Of a stretch of DNA of 64,000 bases, positions 1 through 7,796 are shown piece by piece. Numbering within the stretch: position 1 is the first letter of the stretch; the number at the start of each line of letters is the position of its first letter. A program made the position numbers and the translations under genes. The notes below the pieces were generated by a model. The model ran no database searches. It was not told the origin of the DNA and worked only from the letters and a program-made list of their open reading frames with translations. The stretch is from NCBI RefSeq assembly GCF_004745955.1, contig NZ_SRLD01000024.1:19204-83203 (forward strand), given 5' to 3'. This stretch comes from Hymenobacter elongatus. Its GTDB lineage: Bacteria > Bacteroidota > Bacteroidia > Cytophagales > Hymenobacteraceae.

Positions 1-209
1 GTAGCCGGCCGCACGTCGCCCTCGCCCAGATCCAGGGCAATCTGCTCCGCGCCCAAACGCACGCCATCAATCAGCACGGCGTCAATGCGGGTGATGCGCA
101 CCGTGTCGAGGCGGTTTTTGATGCTGAAAGCCACACCTTCAGGCGTGTTGTGCAGGCTGCCGCGCGTGTAGAGCAGCTTGAGAAGCATGGGGCTGGGCGT
201 AAAGATCAT
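1..209 (-). CDS. Probable hydroxymethylglutaryl-CoA reductase, N-terminal part only (runs off the window)
   Basis: An open minus-strand frame starts at ATG 209 (alternative ATG 188) and leaves the window at position 1, giving about 69 residues. The visible part contains LLKLLYTRGSLHNTPEGV and then FSIKNRLDTVRI. This resembles, from memory, the N-terminus of Bacteroidota HMG-CoA reductases, which make mevalonate for isoprenoids. The catalytic domain lies outside the window, so the assignment rests on this short segment alone. It is the first gene of a minus-strand series together with the lipoproteins, but the 63-bp gap to the next gene does not show co-transcription. Another N-terminal domain cannot be excluded. 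Confidence 0.5.
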   Translation of the reverse strand, partial: MIFTPSPMLLKLLYTRGSLHNTPEGVAFSIKNRLDTVRITRIDAVLIDGVRLGAEQIALDLGEGDVRPA

Positions 210-272
210 AGGGCGCGGAAGGAGATACGGTGGGAGATGGCGGAGTAAAATAGAAAGGTTTTGCGTAGAAGG

Positions 273-578
273 CTAATCAATCGTGCGCCGGGCGTGCAAG
301 GCATTACTGATGCTCCGGGTCGGGAGCGTGAGCCGAAGCAAACCCAGCAGGGTGCGCAGCCTGAAGCTGGCGGGAGGTACGGGGTAGCGCTGGCCCGTGT
401 AGAAGTCGCGGAGCTGGTCGGAGAAGTCGGCCGTGAGCCAGAGCGTGTCGCCCACGGCCACCGTGTCGCGCTCCGGAGTCAGGGCGAAGGGAATCTGAAA
501 GATGAGGTCCACGAACTCGGGGGCGGGCTCGCGCTTGCAGCCAGCCAGCAACAGCACGCACAAAAAGAGGTGTTTCAT
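273..578 (-). pseudogene. Truncated third copy of a tandem lipoprotein gene
   Basis: From ATG 578 the protein starts MKHLFLCVLLLAGCKRE, a lipoprotein signal peptide with lipobox LAGC. It is nearly identical to its two upstream neighbours up to LGLLRLTLPTRS (about residue 88). It then departs into SISNALHARRTID and stops at about 101 residues, against 227 in the full copies. The second half of the family sequence, beginning EDFTFVNKVGA, is absent. This is most simply a 3'-truncated duplicate, although a short lipoprotein could still be made. Its function and that of the family are not recognised. Confidence 0.7.
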
Positions 579-601
579 GGCTACCAACGGTATGGGTGCC
601 C

Positions 602-1285
602 TCATCGCACGACAAAGGTGAGCGTACCTTCCTGCTCACCATTTATGTTGCCGGGATTGGGATAGTTGAGGGAAACCGGCGCACAGTGCTGCTTGTACAG
701 CTCAAAATTGGTGCGGCCCTCATTGATGTAGTGGAAGAAGCTTCTAAATACAGCCTGTCGGCGCAGTCCGTCTGCCGTTTTGCCCAGGTCGAGGTAGGAC
801 AAGTCGGGCTCTTTTTCCTCCCGCCGCCTGGTTAGCCAGCCATCCAGAAAGTTGACGCTGAACACGCCGCGGCGTTGGGGAATCAGGCCCACGCGCAGGT
901 GGTAGCGGCCCTGGGCATGCACATAGCTGACTTCGTTGAAGGTGGGGGCCTGCCGGGCCACGGCCCCGACTTTATTGACAAAGGTGAAATCCTCCGTAGC
1001 TGCCGGCTGATTTGCCAAGGTCCGGGTCGGGAGCGTGAGCCGGAACAAGCCCAGCAGGGTGCGCAGCCTGAAGTTGGCGGGAGGTACGGGGTAGCGCTGG
1101 CCCGTGTAGAAGTCGCGGAGCTGGTCGGAGAAGTCGGCCGTGAGCCAGAGCGTGTCGCCCACGGCTACCGTGTCGCGCTCCGGAGTCAGGGCGAAGGGAA
1201 TCTGAAAAGTAAGGTCCACGAACTCGGGGGCGGGCTCGCGCTTGCAGCCGGCCAGCAGCAGCAGGCACAACAGAAAGTGTTTCAT
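602..1285 (-). CDS. Lipoprotein of unknown function, tandem copy 2
   Basis: The start is ATG 1285, giving MKHFLLCLLLLAGCKRE; the longer frame back to 1315 lacks a signal peptide at its front. The lipobox LAGC predicts lipidation and anchoring in the cell envelope. The mature part of about 210 residues has no motif I recognise. Recognisable segments are FVDLTFQIPFALTPERDT, DFYTGQRYPVPP, HAQGRYHLRVGL and GTLTFVVR at the C-terminus. It is very similar over its whole length to the copy at 1354-2037; the middle and the YINEGRTNFELYKQHC region carry most differences. Copy 1 (273-578) begins 23 bp after this stop. Confidence 0.8.
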   Translation of the reverse strand: MKHFLLCLLLLAGCKREPAPEFVDLTFQIPFALTPERDTVAVGDTLWLTADFSDQLRDFYTGQRYPVPPANFRLRTLLGLFRLTLPTRTLANQPAATEDFTFVNKVGAVARQAPTFNEVSYVHAQGRYHLRVGLIPQRRGVFSVNFLDGWLTRRREEKEPDLSYLDLGKTADGLRRQAVFRSFFHYINEGRTNFELYKQHCAPVSLNYPNPGNINGEQEGTLTFVVR

Positions 1286-1306
1286 GGCTACCAACGGTAA
1301 GAGTGC

Positions 1307-1351
1307 GGCCACCACCTACCGGCACCCCGCACGGGATACCGGTAGGTGGCC
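1307..1351. repeat. Inverted repeat between lipoprotein copies 2 and 3
   Basis: The 68-bp spacer holds arms GGCCACCACCTACCGG and CCGGTAGGTGGCC around a short loop. They pair except for three extra bases in one arm. No U-tract follows, so it may be an RNA-stabilising or weak attenuating hairpin rather than a classical terminator. The junction between copies 1 and 2 lacks it. Confidence 0.55.
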
Positions 1352-1353
1352 GC

Positions 1354-2037
1354 TCATCGCACGACAAAGGTGAGCGTACCTTCCTGCTCGGCGTTTATGT
1401 TGCCCGGGTCAGGATAGTTGAGGGAAACCACCGCACAGTGCTGTTTGAACAGCTCGAAGTTGGTGCGGCCGTCGTTTATATAATAAAAGAAGCCATTGAA
1501 CACAGCCTGTCGGGGTCCTCCGTCTGCCGTTTTGCCCAAGTTAAGGTAGGACAGGTCGGGCTCCGGCTCGTCCCGCCGCCTGGTTAGCCAGCCATTCAGA
1601 AACCTGATACAGAACACGCTGCGTCGCTGGGGAATGAGGCCCACGCGCAGGTGGTAGCGGCCCTGGGCATGCACGTAGCTGACTTCGTTGTAGGTGGGAA
1701 ACTGCCGGCCCACGGCCCCGACTTTGTTGACAAAGGTGAAATCCTCCGTCGCCGCCGGCTGGTCCCCCGTACTCCGGGTCGGGAGCGTGAGCCGAAGCAA
1801 ACCCAGCAGGGTGCGCAGCCTGAAGTTGGCCGGGGGTACGGGGTAGCGCTGGCCCGTATAGAAGTCGCGGAGCTGGTCGGAGAAGTCGGCCGTGAGCCAG
1901 AGCGTGTCGCCCACGGCCACCGTGTCGCGCTCCGGAGTCAGGGCGAAGGGAATCTGAAAGATGAGGTCCACGAACTCGGGGGCGGGCTCGCGCTTGCAGC
2001 CAGCCAGCAGCAGCAGGCACAAAAAGAGGTGTTTCAT
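1354..2037 (-). CDS. Lipoprotein of unknown function, tandem copy 3 (promoter-proximal)
   Basis: Translation from ATG 2037 gives MKHLFLCLLLLAGCKRE, a lipoprotein signal with lipobox LAGC, in a 227-residue protein. The sequence matches copy 2 closely, including FALTPERDTVAVGDTLWL, FVNKVGAVGRQ and the C-terminus EGTLTFVVR. The start follows the stop of the HExxH frame upstream by two bases (TAGCCATG), so translation of the two was probably coupled. This is likely the ancestral copy, because only here is the upstream gene still attached. The biochemical role is unknown; the neighbouring protease-like fragment hints at a surface protein pair but proves nothing. Confidence 0.8.
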   Translation of the reverse strand: MKHLFLCLLLLAGCKREPAPEFVDLIFQIPFALTPERDTVAVGDTLWLTADFSDQLRDFYTGQRYPVPPANFRLRTLLGLLRLTLPTRSTGDQPAATEDFTFVNKVGAVGRQFPTYNEVSYVHAQGRYHLRVGLIPQRRSVFCIRFLNGWLTRRRDEPEPDLSYLNLGKTADGGPRQAVFNGFFYYINDGRTNFELFKQHCAVVSLNYPDPGNINAEQEGTLTFVVR

Positions 2038-2039
2038 GG

Positions 2040-2630
2040 CTACCAACGGTAAGAGGTTACCAGCTGCTCCAGCTGGGGGGCTTGCTTGTTGCTGTTCTGG
2101 AGCAATACGCGCTGCTGATAGTGGCGCACGCTCACTACGTCAGACTGCAGGGCCCGGAATAATTCGGGGGTGGTATAGGTGTCCACATCGTCTGTTACGC
2201 CCGTGAACGTGGGTTCCCCCGTGTCAGTCATGTCGTGCAACATTCCGTACACGATCCAGCCGTTATCATCGTCCACGTTATCGTTCGGCTGTTGGTTCTC
2301 TAAATTAGCCCTGCTGGCAACACTGACATTTCTATTTACAAGGTCATACTTCCTGGCGTTGAACGTGCCCCCGATGTAATTGCCCCAGGCCTCACTGATG
2401 GCAATCCGGCCCGCGCCCGCATCGGTTTTGCGGCCGTATATGCTGAGCCTTCTTTGCGCAAAGGCCGTCACGATATGCCCGATGTAGGCGGTCCAGTAGT
2501 CGTTGCCCACCTGGCCGTAGTGCACGCCGTGGGCCAGCTCGTGAAAGAAGGTGTCGTCCAGATCATCCGTGCTCCGGGTCGTGGTGCCGGGGGCGTAGCG
2601 GCATGTCCACCAACAGCCAGGAATAGTACT
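2040..2630 (-). pseudogene. 3' part of an HExxH (zincin-like) protein gene, N-terminus missing
   Basis: The frame is open from 2630 (after a TGA) to the stop at 2040. It encodes TDDLDDTFFHELAHGVHYG, where HELAH is a zinc-metallopeptidase HExxH motif, followed by about 160 residues ending QLEQLVTSYRW. There is no ATG before the motif and no signal peptide in frame; only a GTG at 2525, inside the motif region, could start it. An ATG near 2634 lies in another frame and runs into TGA. Family members of this type normally carry a long exported N-terminal part, so I read this as a relic cut or frameshifted near 2600-2640. A sequencing frameshift would be the alternative. Confidence 0.6.
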
Positions 2631-2973
2631 TCATACGTAGGTATAGGGGGGGTGAATGTAAAGCACACGTTGGTCCGGCTGCCAAAAACAGGGAGGAGTC
2701 GGCTCGACGCACCTAAGTGGTGTGGCCGGCACGGGAAATCACTAAAAATGCAATAGGGATAGAGCGGGCAGAGCCGAACAGGTGGTTCGGGAAATCAAGC
2801 CGCAAGAAAAGGATTTTTGGTGGTACATCAGCAGTCGAATACGCACCACAGCAGCTGCACGAGCCATGCATGGCCAGGCTGCAGCGGCGCGCCCCTTCGC
2901 TTCGCTGGCTTTCGGTACGCGTTGCGGCACCCAGTTGGCTGCCCGCCTACACGGGTGATGAAACTGCTTGTAG
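2631..2973. other. Gene-free stretch upstream of the HExxH relic
   Basis: About 340 bp with no supportable gene. Frames are short and show no family likeness. It may contain decayed 5' sequence of the HExxH gene. I saw no clear terminator or insertion-sequence end here. Confidence 0.5.
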
Positions 2974-3774
2974 CTACTCGAAAAACTCCCGGCCCCGCGA
3001 GTCGATGTAGCCGGTGCGGCCGTCGGGGGTCGTGACGCGGGCTACGGCGGCCAGGAAAGGCTCGGCGGCGCTGTATTTGGGCGCTACCAGCAGGCGGCCA
3101 TCCGTATCCAGATAGCCAAAGCGGCCTTGCTGCTCCACTATGGCATGCACAAAGCCATTGGCTTCCACGGCCCGGATGGCGTCGTAGTCGAGGGGCAGCG
3201 TGAGCTTGCCCTTGTTGTTGATGACGCCCCATTTCGTGCCCTGCCGCACAAAGAGCAAGCCGTCGTAGTTCTCCTGAATTTCGTCGTAGAGCGGCGGCAC
3301 CACGGCCTGCCCGATGGTGAAGCGAAACCCGACTTTGCCGCTCTGCCGCGTCAGGTCGCCCTGGGTCAGAAACTCGCTTTCCGGCTCCGGCTCGGGCGGG
3401 GTGGCCAGGCGGTTGCCGCTGGCGTCTATGTCGAACGTCTCGCCGTTCAGCTCCACCGTGGCGCGGTTGTGGTGGAAGGTGCTGGCCCGCCCGAACTGCA
3501 CCGGCGTCACGGCGTTGCCGCCCCCATCGATGTAGCCATACAGACTGCCGATGCGCACCCAAGCAATTTCCTGCACGAATGGCCCGGCCTCATCGAAGCG
3601 CAGCGGCAGCACGATGCGGCGGCTCTGGTCGGCGTAGCCCCACTTGTCGCCCTTATGAAACGGAATCAGGCGGGCCGATGTGGTCTGGGTGGGCTGGGCG
3701 GCCGTGAGTAGCAGCGCCGCGAGCAGGAAGGGTACTGGTTTCAGCACAACGGAGAAGGAGAAGAAGCCCGGCAT
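2974..3774 (-). CDS. WG-repeat protein, probably exported
   Basis: The start is taken as ATG 3774 (MPGFFSFSVVLKPVPFLLAA), since the stretch after it is a hydrophobic signal-like segment; a longer frame to 3807 exists. The protein of about 266 residues contains repeated WG-type units of the form W/F-G-Y-x-D/N-x-x-G: WGYADQSRRI, YGYIDGGGNAV, WGVINNKGKLTLP, FGYLDTDGRLLVAP and TGYIDSRGREFFE. WG repeats are common in Bacteroidota surface and periplasmic proteins, usually of unknown function. It stands alone between a gene-free stretch and a divergent gene, so its neighbours say nothing about its job. Confidence 0.8.
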   Translation of the reverse strand: MPGFFSFSVVLKPVPFLLAALLLTAAQPTQTTSARLIPFHKGDKWGYADQSRRIVLPLRFDEAGPFVQEIAWVRIGSLYGYIDGGGNAVTPVQFGRASTFHHNRATVELNGETFDIDASGNRLATPPEPEPESEFLTQGDLTRQSGKVGFRFTIGQAVVPPLYDEIQENYDGLLFVRQGTKWGVINNKGKLTLPLDYDAIRAVEANGFVHAIVEQQGRFGYLDTDGRLLVAPKYSAAEPFLAAVARVTTPDGRTGYIDSRGREFFE

Positions 3775-3949
3775 TGGCCCTAAGATACGAGGATGCGCCC
3801 AAACCAAACCCGCTGCCTACCGCCACTCCGGACCTGATTTTACCGCCTGTAGCGTTACCGGAAGCCCCAAATGTGGGTGCGGTGGGCTCCGGAAATAGTG
3901 CCGCCGCAGGGTTTCGTGCGGAAGTGTAGGGGTACGGGCGCGGCAATCG

Positions 3950-3957
3950 TATCTTTG
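3950..3957 (+). promoter_or_regulatory. Candidate -7 element TATCTTTG
   Basis: TATCTTTG matches the Bacteroidota -7 consensus TAnnTTTG and lies 35 bp before the start of the dioxygenase-like gene. No TTG is present at the expected upstream spacing, so only the -7 half is supported. Confidence 0.45.
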
Positions 3958-3992
3958 TCCTCCCAAAGAGTACTTATCTGCCGCTTTGCTTT

Positions 3993-4808
3993 ATGGCCTC
4001 ATTACAGAACTATCCGCGCTTTACCCTGGGGCATGCCCTCACTACCGAGCAGCGGGAATTCTTTCAGCGCTACGGCTTTCTGCATTTTCGCGCTTTTATC
4101 TCGCCCGATAAGGTGCAGGAAATTCTGCGGGCTACCGAAACCATTCAGCAGCAGTGGGTGGCCAGCGGCGTTGAAAAAGTGAACGGGGTGCCCATCAAAT
4201 ACGGCAAAGACGTGGACGGTGCCCGCATTGTGCAGCGTTTTGCCTTCGCCTCCCAGCACAGCCCGGTATTGCACGACTTTTTGCGGGAGCCCCGGTTTCG
4301 GGCCTTGTTTCCGCTGCTGGAAGCCGCCAATGAGCGCGTCGGCGAAGACGAGAAAGACGGCTTGGTAATCAACCACTACGTGAACATGCCGGGCAGCGAG
4401 TTCAGCCAGATGGGCTGGCACACCGACTCGTTGCGCGACGTCTTCTATGGCAAGCGCATCGGGCCGATGCTCAACGTGGGCGTCCACCTCGATGGTACGC
4501 CGGCCACCAACGGCGGCCTGCGCATTTTGCCCGGCACGCACCATCAGTCGCTGCGCGAAATGATATTTCGCAAGAAGTACTTTAAAGACAACACCGCCGA
4601 CGCCGAGGAAATAGCCGTCGAAACCGAAGCCGGCGACCTGACCGTGCACGACGGCCGCATGTGGCACCGCGTGGCTCAGTCGCCGCTGGTGGGCGAGGTG
4701 TCGCGCCGCCGGGTGATGTACGTGCCCGTCATTGCGGGTAAGTACACGCCCAAAAAAGCCGACAGCCCCACGCCATTTTACCTGCGCTTTCTGCACCTGG
4801 TGAAATAA
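3993..4808 (+). CDS. Phytanoyl-CoA dioxygenase (PhyH) family protein
   Basis: A 271-residue cytosolic protein with the Fe(II)/2-oxoglutarate dioxygenase facial triad: H143 and D145 in GWHTDSLRD and H225 in DGRMWHRVA. The basic run SRRR (237-240) follows and is where the 2-oxoglutarate-binding arginine is expected. NGGLRILPGTHHQS is the usual PhyH loop between the two iron-binding segments. Family members hydroxylate varied small molecules, and the substrate here cannot be read from sequence. There is no signal peptide. It is followed 89 bp later by a co-directional SDR gene, which is compatible with a short oxidation pathway but not evidence of one. Confidence 0.85.
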   Translation: MASLQNYPRFTLGHALTTEQREFFQRYGFLHFRAFISPDKVQEILRATETIQQQWVASGVEKVNGVPIKYGKDVDGARIVQRFAFASQHSPVLHDFLREPRFRALFPLLEAANERVGEDEKDGLVINHYVNMPGSEFSQMGWHTDSLRDVFYGKRIGPMLNVGVHLDGTPATNGGLRILPGTHHQSLREMIFRKKYFKDNTADAEEIAVETEAGDLTVHDGRMWHRVAQSPLVGEVSRRRVMYVPVIAGKYTPKKADSPTPFYLRFLHLVK

Positions 4809-4897
4809 GCGCCGGAAATACTGCGCGCAGCTTCCCTACTGCTGGTGACCGGCGCGCGGAAAGCCAGAACGAAAAATCACTATTTCATTTTCCCTCA

Positions 4898-5683
4898 ATG
4901 CCCTACGCTCTCATTACGGGTGCTTCCCGCGGAATTGGACGTGCCCTGGCCGGCGAGCTGGCGCGGCGCGGCTATGGCCTGCTGCTCACGGCCCGCAGCG
5001 CCGACCAGCTGGAGCAGGTGGCGGCCGAGCTGCGGCAGCAGCATGGCGTAGCGGCGCACGTGTTTGCCGCCGACCTGGCCGAACCCGGCGCGGCGACGCG
5101 GCTGGCGGCGTGGGCCCGGCAGCAGGCCCCCGACCTGGCGGTGCTGGTGAACAACGCGGGCTACGGCCTGTGGGGCCGCTTTGAGGAGCTGCCGCTGGCG
5201 GCCCAGCAGAATATGCTCCAGCTTAATATGCTGCTGCCCATGGAGCTAACCCACCAGCTGCTGCCCGTGTTGCGTCGGCAGCCCAAGGCCTATATTCTCA
5301 ATATTGCCAGCACGGCGGCGTATCAGGCGGTGCCTACGCTCACGCTCTACGCGGCCAGCAAGGCGTTTCTGCTCACCTTCTCGCGGGGCCTCCGCTACGA
5401 GCTGCGCGACTCGCCGGTGTCCGTTACCTGCCTGAGTCCTGGCGCTACTGCCACCGATTTTGCCGACCGGGCCGGGATGAGTGCGGGCTTGCAGGAAGTA
5501 GCGGCCAAGCTCTCGATGACGCCCCAGCAAGTGGCGCAGGCCGGTGTAGCCGCGCTGCTGGCCGGCGAGGCCGAAGTCATTCCGGGGGCGCTGAACAAGG
5601 TGTCGGCCACGCTCACGGGGTTCGTGCCCAAGTCGATAACCGAGAAAATTGCCGCCAATATTTACGAGAAGTACCTGAAGTAA
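4898..5683 (+). CDS. Short-chain dehydrogenase/reductase (classical SDR)
   Basis: A 261-residue NAD(P)-dependent oxidoreductase. The nucleotide-binding motif TGASRGIG lies at residues 7-14 and NNAG at 85-88. The catalytic residues are S138 (in NIASTAAY), Y151 and K155 (YAASK). R33 in LLLTARS, just after the second beta strand, favours NADP(H). The C-terminus, VPKSITEKIAANIYEKYLK, is typical of the DltE-like SDR group. The substrate is unknown. The stop lies only 11 bp from the convergent PAP2-like gene. Confidence 0.9.
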   Translation: MPYALITGASRGIGRALAGELARRGYGLLLTARSADQLEQVAAELRQQHGVAAHVFAADLAEPGAATRLAAWARQQAPDLAVLVNNAGYGLWGRFEELPLAAQQNMLQLNMLLPMELTHQLLPVLRRQPKAYILNIASTAAYQAVPTLTLYAASKAFLLTFSRGLRYELRDSPVSVTCLSPGATATDFADRAGMSAGLQEVAAKLSMTPQQVAQAGVAALLAGEAEVIPGALNKVSATLTGFVPKSITEKIAANIYEKYLK

Positions 5684-5694
5684 ACCTAGCTGGG

Positions 5695-6345
5695 CTACCA
5701 GCGGGCCACGCGGCCGGCCAGCCAGAAGCTAAGCCCGGCAAATAGTGGGGCCGCCGCCACGTCGTAGGAGTAATGCACGTGCTGCACCATTACGAGCAGG
5801 CCGGTGAGGGCGGCACTCAGCAGCAGGCCCCACCGCAAGGCCCGGCTGCCGACGGCCATAGCCAGAATGAGCACCGTGGCAGTGTGGGCAGAGAAGAACA
5901 AATCCTTGGTGATGGGCGTGGCCGAGGCGTAGAAAAACCGGTCGACCAGTGGGTCGTGCAGCAGCGTCATGCCCAGCGGCGGCTCCAGGGGCGTGAGCCA
6001 GAGCGTGAAAAGCCGGAACAGATGCAGTAGTCCGTAGGCCCACAGCGCCCGCAGCAGCCGCGCTGGCCGCGGCAGCAGGTGCACCAGCGCCACCACAATG
6101 CTCAGGTAAATAACCCCGAACGTGGGCCCCGACACCTCGTACACGGGTAGCCAGGCCAGCACCGGGTCGGGTAGCACCACGCCGGGGCGGGCTTCGATGA
6201 AGGCGAAGAAGCGTGGAATAACAGCCCCCAGCGCCAGCAGCCCCCCCAGAATGCCACCCAGCCGCCACCGGAACGCGGGCTGCCGCCACAGCTGGGGCCA
6301 GGTAGGAGCGGAAGGCAAAGGTGCACCTGCGGAAGAAGCCGCCAT
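5695..6345 (-). CDS. PAP2-like / sphingomyelin-synthase-like membrane phosphatase or transferase
   Basis: The start is ATG 6345 (MAASSAGAPLPSAP); ATG 6372 is possible. The protein of about 216 residues has roughly six hydrophobic segments. Near the C-terminus it carries FFSAHTATVLILA and then QHVHYSYDVAAAPLFAGL. These two histidine-containing loops match the SxHT and HY..DV signature of the PAP2 C (sphingomyelin synthase-like) group, which cleaves or transfers phospho-head groups on lipids in the membrane. Which lipid is handled is unknown. It is transcribed away from the amidohydrolase gene and converges on the SDR. Confidence 0.7.
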   Translation of the reverse strand: MAASSAGAPLPSAPTWPQLWRQPAFRWRLGGILGGLLALGAVIPRFFAFIEARPGVVLPDPVLAWLPVYEVSGPTFGVIYLSIVVALVHLLPRPARLLRALWAYGLLHLFRLFTLWLTPLEPPLGMTLLHDPLVDRFFYASATPITKDLFFSAHTATVLILAMAVGSRALRWGLLLSAALTGLLVMVQHVHYSYDVAAAPLFAGLSFWLAGRVARW

Positions 6346-6472
6346 AGAGTTGGGGAAGAAATAAAAAGCCAAAAATAGGTGCTATACCCGGGTTCGGATG
6401 CTTTCCGCGGGCTTCGGCAAATGAGCCGGGCAGTGTACCTTGCCGGCTCAACTTCTGCTTTCCCCGTTTCCG

Positions 6473-7789
6473 ATGAAGCTCCCGTACTTTCCCGTTGCCG
6501 CCTGCCTGCTGACCGGGCTGGCCGCCGCACCTGCCACGGCCCAGAATGCGGCCCTGGATGCCCGCATTGCCAAGCTTTCCGCGCAGGAAGAAGCCAAGGT
6601 CATTGCCTGGCGGCGCGATTTTCATGAGCACCCCGAGTTGGGCAACCTGGAAACCCGCACGGCGGGCATCGTGGCGGCTCACCTCAAAAGCCTGGGTATG
6701 GAAGTACAGACCGGCGTGGCCCGCACCGGCGTCGTCGGGATTTTGCGCGGCGGCAAGCCCGGTCCGGTCGTGGCCCTGCGCGCCGATATGGATGCCCTGC
6801 CCGTAACGGAGAAAAACGAGCTGCCCTTCGCCAGCAAAGCCCGCACCAGCTACAACGGACAGGAAGTAGGCGTGATGCACGCCTGCGGCCATGATACTCA
6901 CGTGGCCATGCTGATGGGCGCGGCCGAGGTGCTGAGCCAGGTGAAGAAGGACTTGCCCGGCACTATCAAGTTCGTGTTTCAGCCTGCTGAAGAAGGCTCC
7001 TTGCCCGGCCAGGAAGGGGGCGCCCGCCTGATGGTGAAGGAAGGCGTGCTGGACAATCCCAAGGTCGATGCCATTTTTGGGGTGCACATCAATGCCCAGA
7101 CGGAAGTAGGCACGCTGAAATACCGCCCCGGGGGCGAAATGGCGGCTTCCGATGTGTTTACCATTAAGGTGAAAGGCAAATCGGCGCACGGCGCGTATCC
7201 GTGGCTGAGCGTGGACCCGGTCGTGACGGCCGCCCAGATCATTATGGGGCTCCAAACCATCATCAGCCGCCAAACCGAGCTGACCCAGGACGCGGCCGTG
7301 CTTACCGTAGGCATGATTCACGGCGGGGTGCGCAACAACATCATTCCGGAAATGGTGGAGCTGACCGGTACCATTCGCACCCTGAACAAGGACATGCAGC
7401 AGAAGCTGTGGGCCGATGTGCGCCGCACCGCTACCAACATTGCCGCCAGCGCCGGCGCCACGGCCGAGGTCACCATTGAAAACTACGCGCCCGTGACCAA
7501 CAACGATCTGCCGCTCACTGAGCGCATGCTGCCGTCGTTGCGCACCGCCGCCGGTAGTGCCGACAAAGTGGTGCTGCAAAAAGCGGTGACCGGGGCCGAA
7601 GATTTTGCGTTTTTCCAGGAGAAAGTGCCCGGCGTGTTCGTGTTCGTGGGCGGCATGACCAAGGGTACCGACCCGGCCACTACCGCCCCGCACCACACAC
7701 CCGGCTTCCGCATCGACGAGAGTGGTCTGACGCTGGGCGTCAAAACCCTGGCCACGCTGGCCGCCGATTATCTGACGCTGAAAAAATAG
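6473..7789 (+). CDS. M20 family amidohydrolase (N-acyl amino acid / hippurate hydrolase type), exported
   Basis: The start at ATG 6473 gives a clear signal peptide (MKLPYFPVAACLLTGLAAA..ATAQ); the frame is also open upstream but without one. The 438-residue protein shows the M20D metal-site motifs ALRADMDALPV, HACGHDTHVAML and QPAEEG, and later HGGVRNNIIPE and GAEDFAFF. Family enzymes remove acyl groups from N-acyl amino acids or peptides using two divalent metal ions, here probably in the periplasm. The next gene starts 7 bp after the stop, so the two probably form an operon. Confidence 0.9.
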   Translation: MKLPYFPVAACLLTGLAAAPATAQNAALDARIAKLSAQEEAKVIAWRRDFHEHPELGNLETRTAGIVAAHLKSLGMEVQTGVARTGVVGILRGGKPGPVVALRADMDALPVTEKNELPFASKARTSYNGQEVGVMHACGHDTHVAMLMGAAEVLSQVKKDLPGTIKFVFQPAEEGSLPGQEGGARLMVKEGVLDNPKVDAIFGVHINAQTEVGTLKYRPGGEMAASDVFTIKVKGKSAHGAYPWLSVDPVVTAAQIIMGLQTIISRQTELTQDAAVLTVGMIHGGVRNNIIPEMVELTGTIRTLNKDMQQKLWADVRRTATNIAASAGATAEVTIENYAPVTNNDLPLTERMLPSLRTAAGSADKVVLQKAVTGAEDFAFFQEKVPGVFVFVGGMTKGTDPATTAPHHTPGFRIDESGLTLGVKTLATLAADYLTLKK

Positions 7790-7796
7790 CCGTTCA

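Noticed and set aside
2468..2668. A 66-codon frame overlapping the HExxH region
   Set aside because: It lies in a different frame and only reflects the broken end of the relic; it has no separate support.
5729..7696. A 655-codon open frame on the minus strand opposite the amidohydrolase gene
   Set aside because: Its first part mirrors the M20 gene and the rest the PAP2-like gene in another frame. It is His/Gly/Arg-rich with no recognised domain, as expected from a GC-rich antisense frame.
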